This document shows positions 32,020-38,552 of a DNA stretch of 38,552 nucleotides, in pieces (positions within the stretch are counted from its first letter, which is position 1; each line of letters starts with the position of its first letter). The notes under the pieces are model-generated. The model was not told the DNA's origin. It did no database searches and saw only the letters and a list, made by a program, of their open reading frames with translations. The DNA lies in NCBI GenBank assembly GCA_003142915.1, contig PLNZ01000273.1:1-38552 (forward strand), given 5' to 3'. The translations under genes were made by a program, and so were the position numbers. Source of the DNA: Ignavibacteriales bacterium (GTDB lineage Bacteria > Bacteroidota > Ignavibacteria > Ignavibacteriales > Ignavibacteriaceae).

Positions 32020-32879
32020 TAATTGATCTACATCTGCACAGTCATTATAGCCCTGATGGCAGACATTCCATTCCGCAGCTTCTTGATTTGTTTTCAGAGG
32101 GGGACATTGCTGGATTAACAGATCATGAGACAATAGGTGGATGGCCGGAGTTTGAGAAAGAAGCAAATAAAAGGGGCATTAAGCCTGTTTTGGGTATTGA
32201 ATGGTTCGCGCCAGGTTGCCATATATTAGCCTATTTCTTTGATGGTGTACCCAACGCATTCTATCAATATATGAAAGCACGTCGCGCAACTGAAAAAAGC
32301 TGTATGCATACTCTGTATGAAGAATTCAGAAAGGATAACCCCCGGCTTAAACCCTATAATGAAGCCCTTAAACTGCGAGCCCACCCTGAAAATATTCTCG
32401 GCCTTCCTGGATTTGCGGAAGCAGTCTCAAAAGCATCTGACATTGCACAAGAAGACGCAGAAGATATTGTGAGAAGACAAAAAAGAGCAATGCCCGATGG
32501 CACACGCCCTGAACCTTTTAATCCAGAAGAAATAATAAAGAACATTAATGGCTGGAATGCTGTGCCAGTTTTAGCACACCCTTATAGGTGTTCACAAGGC
32601 AAGGATGGTCGAGAAAAAAAAGAAACTGTAGAAAATAAAATTAGAGAACTCGCTAATGCAGGAATAAAAGGTGTTGATGTATACTCTTGGAACAGCAACC
32701 AAGAAGAGCTGGAACATCTTTTGGGACTTTGTGATGAATTAAAGCTTGCCCCTATTGTAGGGTCAGATTTCCATCACGCAAATAAAGGCTTGCGTCCTCA
32801 AGATCTGAATGCATTGGATAGAAAACTTATACAGAGGATATTTGAATGGATCGAAAATTTGGCAGCGCCTACTCTTTAA
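32016..32879 (+). CDS. PHP-domain phosphoesterase
   Basis: A 287-aa metal-dependent phosphoesterase. Motifs: IDLHLHSHYSPDG (D4, H6, H8), LTDHETIGG, a later VLAHPYR and the end motif GSDFHHANKGLRPQDL. These form the trinuclear PHP site. Relatives remove 3' or 5' phosphates from nucleotides or sugars. It is coupled by ATGA to the kinase gene upstream and overlaps the HD gene downstream by 34 nt, so kinase and phosphoesterase may work on one phosphorylated intermediate. Confidence 0.85.
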   Translation: MIIDLHLHSHYSPDGRHSIPQLLDLFSEGDIAGLTDHETIGGWPEFEKEANKRGIKPVLGIEWFAPGCHILAYFFDGVPNAFYQYMKARRATEKSCMHTLYEEFRKDNPRLKPYNEALKLRAHPENILGLPGFAEAVSKASDIAQEDAEDIVRRQKRAMPDGTRPEPFNPEEIIKNINGWNAVPVLAHPYRCSQGKDGREKKETVENKIRELANAGIKGVDVYSWNSNQEELEHLLGLCDELKLAPIVGSDFHHANKGLRPQDLNALDRKLIQRIFEWIENLAAPTL

Positions 32880-35593
32880 GAGATTTCGCATTTCCGCAAG
32901 AAAATCGGAAAGACATTTCGGACTGCATTAATCTAATTATGAATACCCTGTCCTTCAGAAAGCTAGCTGGTAAGACCCAAGTAATATTATCATTGGCTGG
33001 TCCGGATGTTAGGACACGACTTACCCACACTATCGAGGTTTCAAGAATTGCAAAAGAAATATGCAGTCGACTTGATTTAAATGCTGATCTTGCAGAAGCC
33101 ATTGCCCTAGCTCATGATATAGGACATACTCCTTTTGGTCATGTGGGGGAAAGAACGCTTAGGGAAATCATGTGTGGTTGCAATACTCTAGGAGGTAAAA
33201 TCAGTGATTGTGATTTTGCAAACTCTGGATTTAAGCATAATTTACAAAGTTTCCGCGTATTGACAGATTTGGAGCAGATATGTACAAAAAATGATATTTG
33301 GTCGCCCATATTATGGGGTGCTTTAAACCATACAAATATGACGTGGTCAAAATCATATTCAGGTATTGATTATGAGATATTAATATCCTCTAGCCATTGT
33401 AATTGGGTTCATGTATGTTATTACGATGAAAAAAAGGAATGTAAACGTAATATACAGAAAAAGAAAAGCAAAATAATAGCTTCTGAGAATAATTCAATTT
33501 GTAAGCCTTGGTACTGCGCAAATCTTCCAATTGTAGATAATAAGGATGATGTCACAGAGAACGTTCTGTATAATGGAGAAACAACCCAAGACTATTTAAA
33601 AAAGGAACCAATTAGAAGAGAATTTGTTGAGAAGATATATTGTTCTCATCAATGCTATATGGCAAAACTCTGGAAATACAAACAAGCAAATTTTAAGAGC
33701 TATCGTCAATACCATTATTTATATGATCATCCATTTCCTAATAGCTTCTATGCTGGCGGTGTGCATGACTTCTTTGCCAATAAAATTAATGGTAAAAATA
33801 GTAAATCAGATTATGTTACAGTGGAAGCACAAATTGTCTGTCAGGCAGATGAAATTGCACAAAGGCAACAAGACCTCGAAGATGGAATTAGCAAAGGATT
33901 ACTATCTTTCAGTGATACGAAAGAACATATTAGAAAATTACTAAAAATATTTGATTCTGAAAACCAAAAAATCAAAAAACTTTCAAAAGAACTTACTGAA
34001 ATAGTGAAGCCAGATAAGCTAGGCAAACTGCTAGTTGACTTCTATATCGAATTGATTGTAGCTGGATCTATGAAATATTTCGCTTATTTTGGCAAAGAAA
34101 TAAATCCTCAGTTGATAAATATATATAGCTTGCTCAATATTCTCTATTATATGTCAGACAACCTAAGTCATAAAAGCAAATGGCTTATAGAGGAGCTGAA
34201 ATCACCTGTTCTTAATAATACTGAAAAAAAACATCTTACGAATAAGATTATTGGGAGTCGCGTATTCAGGCCTAATTACGATATTGGATATCTATATCTT
34301 ACGATCTATGATCATCTGGAAAATCAAATTAAGATATACGGATATTCAAAGAATTTGTCTAAAATCCTTTGTTTATTCATATCTCACGTAAAAATAAATA
34401 AAAAAAGAGCAAAAGCGAAGAATAAATTGGAAAGTATTGAGAAAAACATTAAAGATATTATCAGTAGCGAATTATATATATCAAAAATAAAAAAAATTAT
34501 AAGCCGATTAATGAAGATAAAACCGTCAGATTCCAATAAGCTTTCATGTAAAGATATCGCATGCGACTATGTTAAAAGTAGTTCAAGCATACTGAATTAC
34601 CATTTTATCCTTGCATTAGATAATATGCGGGATTATTTGAAGAATGCTTATACAAAAGAAAGTAAAGTATTTTTCCAAAATAAGGATAAAACACCATGGA
34701 AAAATCTTGGTACGTTGAATTTGCCCCAGTTTTACACATTATCAAAAATTCATAAAAAGTGTTTCATAGGGGAAAATACAATTATATGTGCCAGAGATCT
34801 TACAAAATTTGCCTATGGAAATGATGGATATAAAACAAGGCAGGCATTTCTAAGATGGAAGGAAATTTTGGGCAATGATGGTCATAAAGTACTAAATAAT
34901 TATGTGCAATTTGTTTTTAAAAACGATGAAAAACAAGCAAAGATAGATGATTTTAAAGAAAAACAAAAAAACACGATATTAAAAAGTGAATCTGTGGAAA
35001 AAAATGACGGTAAAGCAGGTTACATCTTAACGAGATTATTTAAAGCTTATATATCCAACTCACACCAATTACCAGATATGGGTCTCAAAATGATATTTAA
35101 CACCCTTCAGAATGAAAAAATATGTGATAAATTAAAACAAAAAGAAAATGAAAAATTTGAAGACATATTAAGTAATTTGAAAAAGACTTTACCAGAAAGT
35201 AGTCAAACAAACGAGAAAATGGCTAAAATTAAATCCGCCAAATTTATGAAAATTACTAAAGATGAATTTGATGATCTTAAGGAAAATGTTTCCAGTGAAA
35301 TTAAAGCAGCTTTAGACAATAGATGGAAGCTATATGAATTCATTCGGCAAATGAAAAAAGATAAAAGTAAATTGCAGAAATACTTGAACAGCGATAAAGA
35401 TAAGGACATCGGGAGTTTAAATGAATATTTAGGTAAATTCAGAGCCATTCTTGACAATCCCTTTCTTAATCCCACCCCATTCTGGAAAAGTATACTTACT
35501 CGGGGGATATGTGATTATATTGCCGGATTAACTGACCAAGAGGCCATAAATGAATACGAAAAACTTTATGCCGGCATCATGGAATTAGTTTAA
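32846..35593 (+). CDS. dGTPase-like HD-domain protein with long C-terminal extension
   Basis: A 915-aa protein. The N-terminus is a dGTPase-type HD domain: RTRLTHTIEVSRIAKEI (H61), then IALAHDIGHTPFGHVGE (H90-D91). A following Cys/His-rich stretch (residues about 185-260, CYYDEKKECK, HQCYMAKLWK) may be an inserted domain. Most of the remaining 600 residues are helical, Lys-rich and unmatched. Normal dGTPases are about 450-550 aa, so this one is roughly twice as long. It might hydrolyse dNTPs (a known antiphage strategy) or act on a nucleotide intermediate of the cluster. The start lies 34 nt inside the PHP gene. Confidence 0.8.
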   Translation: MDRKFGSAYSLRDFAFPQENRKDISDCINLIMNTLSFRKLAGKTQVILSLAGPDVRTRLTHTIEVSRIAKEICSRLDLNADLAEAIALAHDIGHTPFGHVGERTLREIMCGCNTLGGKISDCDFANSGFKHNLQSFRVLTDLEQICTKNDIWSPILWGALNHTNMTWSKSYSGIDYEILISSSHCNWVHVCYYDEKKECKRNIQKKKSKIIASENNSICKPWYCANLPIVDNKDDVTENVLYNGETTQDYLKKEPIRREFVEKIYCSHQCYMAKLWKYKQANFKSYRQYHYLYDHPFPNSFYAGGVHDFFANKINGKNSKSDYVTVEAQIVCQADEIAQRQQDLEDGISKGLLSFSDTKEHIRKLLKIFDSENQKIKKLSKELTEIVKPDKLGKLLVDFYIELIVAGSMKYFAYFGKEINPQLINIYSLLNILYYMSDNLSHKSKWLIEELKSPVLNNTEKKHLTNKIIGSRVFRPNYDIGYLYLTIYDHLENQIKIYGYSKNLSKILCLFISHVKINKKRAKAKNKLESIEKNIKDIISSELYISKIKKIISRLMKIKPSDSNKLSCKDIACDYVKSSSSILNYHFILALDNMRDYLKNAYTKESKVFFQNKDKTPWKNLGTLNLPQFYTLSKIHKKCFIGENTIICARDLTKFAYGNDGYKTRQAFLRWKEILGNDGHKVLNNYVQFVFKNDEKQAKIDDFKEKQKNTILKSESVEKNDGKAGYILTRLFKAYISNSHQLPDMGLKMIFNTLQNEKICDKLKQKENEKFEDILSNLKKTLPESSQTNEKMAKIKSAKFMKITKDEFDDLKENVSSEIKAALDNRWKLYEFIRQMKKDKSKLQKYLNSDKDKDIGSLNEYLGKFRAILDNPFLNPTPFWKSILTRGICDYIAGLTDQEAINEYEKLYAGIMELV

Positions 35594-37329
35594 TGTGCGG
35601 CATATGTGGATTATGGGGCAATAATAACCCTGAAAAAACGACCGTAATGTTAAATGCAATAAGCCATCGTGGTCCCGATGGCAGCAACATTGCGATTTAC
35701 CCATGGGGTGCTCTTGGGTTTTGCAGGTTAGATATCTTTGGCGCTTCTGGCATTAATCAGCCGGCACTTTCCAGTGATGGGAAAACAGCAATAGTTTTTA
35801 ATGGCGAGATTTACAATTTCAAAGAACTCATATCAAAACTTCCTGCCTATAAGCAAATCAATGATGAAGCCTCTCTTATTTTAGAATTATATCTATTGTT
35901 TGGTGAACAATGCTTCACAATGCTTAAAGGTATGTTCGCAATCGCGATCATGGCCCCCGACAAAATCTTTTTAGCGCGAGACGCTGTTGGTATTAAACCT
36001 CTTGTCTACTATACCGCTAATAATTGTATATATTTTGCCTCAGAGATAAAAGCATTGCTCAGAATAAAAGATGACATGATTGAAATAGATGATGAGGCTT
36101 TAGCTGAAACAGCGGTTTTTGGTTTTATATTTGATCTGGAAAAAACGATGTTTAAAGGGATTAAACAGATACGTCCGGGATGTTTCATCAAATATCAAGA
36201 TAACAAAATAAGCACTGAGCGGTTTCATACTCTAAAGTCTTCATATTATGATGATAAGATTGCAGAGAAAATATTCATCGATGATTTCAGCAACCTTATG
36301 GATAAATCAACCCAATGTCAGATTAATCATTCCAAGCATCCTCAAGCAATCTATCTTTCCGGTGGTATTGATTCTGCATTGATGACATATTTCATGCGGA
36401 AAAATTCAGCGGATACTATTTATACATATAATTTATTCGATTCAGAAAACAACGAAGACAGGCGCTATGCCGCTTTGGTCTCCAAAGCTTTTAAAACAGA
36501 CCATGTTGAACACAAAACAAATGTGGCGGAATGCTTAAATTTTTTTGACCATTATCTCTATCATTATGAGTCACTGGTAACTGATGGTATTTTTAATGTA
36601 CTTGGTAGTCTTGCCTTTCATTTATTGTCATATCAGATTAGTAAGAAATTTAAAGTAGCTTACTGTGGTGAAGGCGCGGATGAGCTCTTTGGCGGTTACT
36701 ATTGGATGCATACACATCCTCTTGGTTTTGCCGACAGAATCCGTATGAGATCAAAAAAAGTCAATTATGGGAAAACAAAGATCAATGAATATATAATGGA
36801 TAAATTTCCGCCAGATGATTCTAAAGAAAAAGAAATGCAGAGAGAAATATTCGATATCTTGATGGGTCCAGGATTAACAAACTGCCACCTGTGGAGCGTT
36901 GATCGATCAAGCTCCGCATTCTCTTTTGAAGCAAGACCATTTTATTTATATGATGATATTAGAGATTGGGCACTCTCTCTACCTATTGAAAATAAAGTAA
37001 AGGATAAAAATAACACAAAATTAGTCTTGAAAAGATATGCCCATAAATCCGACTGTCAACTATTAAATGATATTGCTTCGCGAAAAAAAATTGGAATGCC
37101 GGCAGCCTTGTCTACCGCTATGAACAAACTTATTTCATATTCGGAAGATAATTATAGAAGTATCAAGGATACGCGCAATTTACCACACAAAGCATATTCT
37201 TCTTTTTTCAACACTGATTTAGAAAAAATGCTTTTCGATAGGTTTTATAACATATTCGTTAGTAATAGAGGGAAAATGATATACGAGGGCACAGATGCTA
37301 CGGTACCCGTGTTGCAAACCCTGATCTAA
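35593..37329 (+). CDS. asnB-like: Asparagine synthetase (glutamine-hydrolysing)-like enzyme
   Basis: A 578-aa AsnB-type enzyme. The N-terminus MCGICGLW gives the catalytic Cys2 of class II glutaminases, with HRGPDG and NGEIYNF motifs. The C-terminal synthetase domain has YLSGGIDSAL (S256-GGIDS) for ATP binding. AsnB adenylates a carboxylate and transfers ammonia. Homologues lacking the glutaminase nucleophile close rings in lasso peptides; here Cys2 is intact, so amidation is more likely than macrolactam formation. The start overlaps the previous stop by one base (TAATG). Last gene of the operon. Confidence 0.9.
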   Translation: MCGICGLWGNNNPEKTTVMLNAISHRGPDGSNIAIYPWGALGFCRLDIFGASGINQPALSSDGKTAIVFNGEIYNFKELISKLPAYKQINDEASLILELYLLFGEQCFTMLKGMFAIAIMAPDKIFLARDAVGIKPLVYYTANNCIYFASEIKALLRIKDDMIEIDDEALAETAVFGFIFDLEKTMFKGIKQIRPGCFIKYQDNKISTERFHTLKSSYYDDKIAEKIFIDDFSNLMDKSTQCQINHSKHPQAIYLSGGIDSALMTYFMRKNSADTIYTYNLFDSENNEDRRYAALVSKAFKTDHVEHKTNVAECLNFFDHYLYHYESLVTDGIFNVLGSLAFHLLSYQISKKFKVAYCGEGADELFGGYYWMHTHPLGFADRIRMRSKKVNYGKTKINEYIMDKFPPDDSKEKEMQREIFDILMGPGLTNCHLWSVDRSSSAFSFEARPFYLYDDIRDWALSLPIENKVKDKNNTKLVLKRYAHKSDCQLLNDIASRKKIGMPAALSTAMNKLISYSEDNYRSIKDTRNLPHKAYSSFFNTDLEKMLFDRFYNIFVSNRGKMIYEGTDATVPVLQTLI

Positions 37330-37416
37330 ATATTCCCTGATTGAAACAACTTAATCCTCGCAAAAAATTTTGTCAAAACAGGTCTCCGCAGGATGACTCC
37401 TATCCTTTCTCGCAAG

Positions 37417-37575
37417 TTATAAAAGGCGGTTTTTTCTCGGTTTCCATATTATGGCTTTTTCAAAAAAATTGGCATCTAACGAAGGAATATCTGAATAATC
37501 TATATCCTCATCTTTCATAGCATTAATCGGAGGCCAATCTGTTTTTGATTTCTTTTCCATACCTTGTTTTTTCAT
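37417..37575 (-). CDS. BrnA-like orphan antitoxin
   Basis: About 52 aa from ATG 37575 (MKKQGMEKKSKTDWPPINAM). The motif MKDEDIDYSDIPSLDANFFE is typical of BrnA/CopG-like antitoxins (DEDIDxSDIPxLD). Its usual BrnT toxin partner (about 90 aa upstream) is absent; only a short open frame precedes it. A longer in-frame extension to 37659 lies mostly within the neighbouring PIN gene and is unlikely. It might be an orphan that neutralises a toxin elsewhere, or a relic. Confidence 0.6.
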   Translation of the reverse strand: MKKQGMEKKSKTDWPPINAMKDEDIDYSDIPSLDANFFEKAIIWKPRKNRLL

Positions 37576-37604
37576 TTTTTCGTCTTTTTTTTGACAGAAT
37601 CCTA

Positions 37605-38006
37605 TTACAAAACTGAATTTATCAGGATGACATTCACACCTTTTTTTTTGTACAGACAAAGATGTGGATCAACGGTATAAATTATCGCGGCGTTATATTT
37701 TATAAAGCCGGAGAGTATTAAGGAGTCAGACATATGAAGACCGAGGCCATGAGATAGATTGGCAGCTGTCATAAATATTTCCAAATCGTCTAGCCAAGCA
37801 ATGTTGCAAATATTCTTTATAGCTTCCAATAAAGTATCAACGGAATGACTATCAATTGAACCTTTAAGGGCAAGCTTTTTCAGCTCATACAAAGAAATGC
37901 AGGAGACAACGGAGTCCTCCCCCTCCAATATTTCATTCCATACTTCCGAAGTCTGCTTATTGCCTTTGATAAGCTCGATAAAAAAGCCGGTATCAATACC
38001 TATCAT
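37605..38006 (-). CDS. vapC-like: PIN-domain toxin (VapC-like)
   Basis: A 133-aa PIN-domain ribonuclease. Acidic residues of the active site: MIGIDTGFFIELI (D5), CISLYELKKL (E about 41), HMSDSLI (D about 93) and TVDPHL. VapC toxins cut tRNA or rRNA when not bound by antitoxin. The upstream RHH antitoxin gene overlaps it by 14 nt, the normal antitoxin-first order. Confidence 0.85.
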   Translation of the reverse strand: MIGIDTGFFIELIKGNKQTSEVWNEILEGEDSVVSCISLYELKKLALKGSIDSHSVDTLLEAIKNICNIAWLDDLEIFMTAANLSHGLGLHMSDSLILSGFIKYNAAIIYTVDPHLCLYKKKGVNVILINSVL

Positions 38007-38229
38007 GCGACTCGGCCCTCATGGTTTCTATGTCTTTATGAATGTCTTTGGAAACACGCGCCTTGCCGATAAGACCTAAAACTTTCATTCCACTTTCCCT
38101 TTTCTTTTTTAGAAGAACGTAATTCTGGACAGCATCAGTTATCACTGAAGATACAGACTTTTTTTCATTGTCTGCGAAAGTTTTAACGACCCTTCCAATG
38201 TTGTCGGGAATGTTTGCCGTTATTCTCAT
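37993..38229 (-). CDS. vapB-like: RHH antitoxin (VapB-type)
   Basis: A 78-aa protein. MRITANIPDNIGRVVKTFAD followed by SVSSVITDAVQNYVLLK is a ribbon-helix-helix N-terminus; the C-terminal part (KARVSKDIHKDIETMRAES) would wrap the toxin. A GGAGAT ribosome site lies upstream. It presumably represses the operon through the ATTATGCGC repeats in the promoter. Confidence 0.8.
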   Translation of the reverse strand: MRITANIPDNIGRVVKTFADNEKKSVSSVITDAVQNYVLLKKKRESGMKVLGLIGKARVSKDIHKDIETMRAESHDRY

Positions 38230-38248
38230 TTTTCCATCTCCTTAAATA

Positions 38249-38288
38249 ATTATGCGCTTACATTATGCGCATTATATTAAAATGTCAA
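38249..38288 (-). promoter_or_regulatory. Toxin-antitoxin promoter with repeated operator
   Basis: On the minus strand TTGACA (complement 38283-38288), a 17-bp spacer and TAATGT (complement 38260-38265). Two direct repeats ATTATGCGC (38249-38257 and 38262-38270) sit over and after the -10. A position suited to antitoxin autoregulation. Confidence 0.55.
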
Positions 38289-38552
38289 TAAAAGTTTTAT
38301 AGAATGATTTGATAAACTAAAACTTTTTCTATCATGAGAATCCCTCCAATAAAAAATATAACTAAATCTGGTGTCCATATAGTGTCCATGAGAGAGCTAA
38401 ATTGGGCTAAAACGACCTGATAGAATCTAAAACAGAAACAATGGAAAACACTTTATATTAGGATGACTTAAGAGGTAAATTGACTGACTTCGGGAAGTTG
38501 CGAAAAAGCCCAAAATCAGATTCGTGGTTCGAATGTGACGCCAGTGTTCAGC
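38289..38552. other. Right-edge stretch without a gene
   Basis: Nothing convincing. It includes a direct repeat GTGTCCAT (TGGTGTCCATATAGTGTCCATG) and, near the end, GTTCGAAT that superficially resembles a tRNA T-loop but has no matching stem. Confidence 0.4.

Noticed and set aside
26965..37329. Lasso-peptide cluster
   Set aside because: An RRE, a YxxPxI leader and an AsnB homologue are present, but no B2-type transglutaminase-like protease is seen, AsnB keeps its glutaminase Cys2, and the core has no suitable Gly/Ser ring start.
38500..38552. GTTCGAAT near the right edge as a tRNA T-loop
   Set aside because: The bases flanking the loop do not pair into a five-base-pair T-stem and no acceptor or anticodon arm fits.

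Overview
This AT-rich window (one GC-richer island at about 19.7-20.7 kb) looks like an accessory region of a Candidatus Patescibacteria/CPR genome, most likely a Parcubacteria-type lineage. That placement is inference. It rests on small compact genes, TTG starts and ATGA overlaps, a 201-residue cargo protein of a type I associate with CPR genomes, a PsbP-like secreted protein, and standard stop-codon use (TGA is a stop, so SR1/Gracilibacteria recoding is unlikely). No rRNA, tRNA or CRISPR array was found.

Layout. (1) 0.26-6.5 kb, minus strand: an overlapping four-gene operon of NurA-like nuclease, HerA-like ATPase, GHKL/HSP90-type ATPase and a B12-type radical SAM protein. A BglII-like nuclease lies divergent to it. 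This looks like a defence or DNA-processing island. (2) 7.5-14.5 kb: an integrative element with a 98-aa gene, a 70-aa acidic protein, a perfect inverted repeat, a replication-relaxation-like protein, a small DNA-binding-type protein, an ArdC-like protein, a large structured RNA candidate (10201-10556), a primase-like zinc protein, a membrane protein, and a large serine recombinase whose leader folds into a predicted pseudoknot. (3) 14.27-26.68 kb: a cassette array. The last 30 codons of the recombinase plus 60 bp (152 bp in all) recur four more times with no net length change, always starting at TGGTGG. Two diverged copies come from a second recombinase lineage. Four units each hold one minus-strand cargo gene followed by a plus-strand copy of the small acidic ORF behind a fixed 69-bp promoter block. 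A larger fifth unit carries a MarR regulator, a membrane protein, a truncated MFS pump, a heterodimeric ABC exporter, a frameshifted DUF1772 gene and a Fic protein. (4) 26.96-37.33 kb: a tightly coupled plus-strand operon encoding a peptide-modification (RiPP-like) pathway: radical SAM/SPASM, PqqD-like carrier, an unannotated 53-aa Cys-rich precursor, a toroid-fold protein, a glycosyltransferase, a second radical SAM, a P-loop kinase, a PHP phosphoesterase, an HD/dGTPase-like protein and an asparagine synthetase. (5) 37.4-38.3 kb: a VapBC-type toxin-antitoxin pair and an orphan BrnA-like antitoxin.

The most novel elements are the serine-recombinase cassette array, which looks like an integron analogue whose attachment site lies inside the recombinase gene and is rebuilt by each incoming cassette, the structured RNA at 10.2 kb, and the RiPP cluster. 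Repeats, spacings and helices were read directly from the sequence. Functions of the array, the small ORF and the clusters are inferred.
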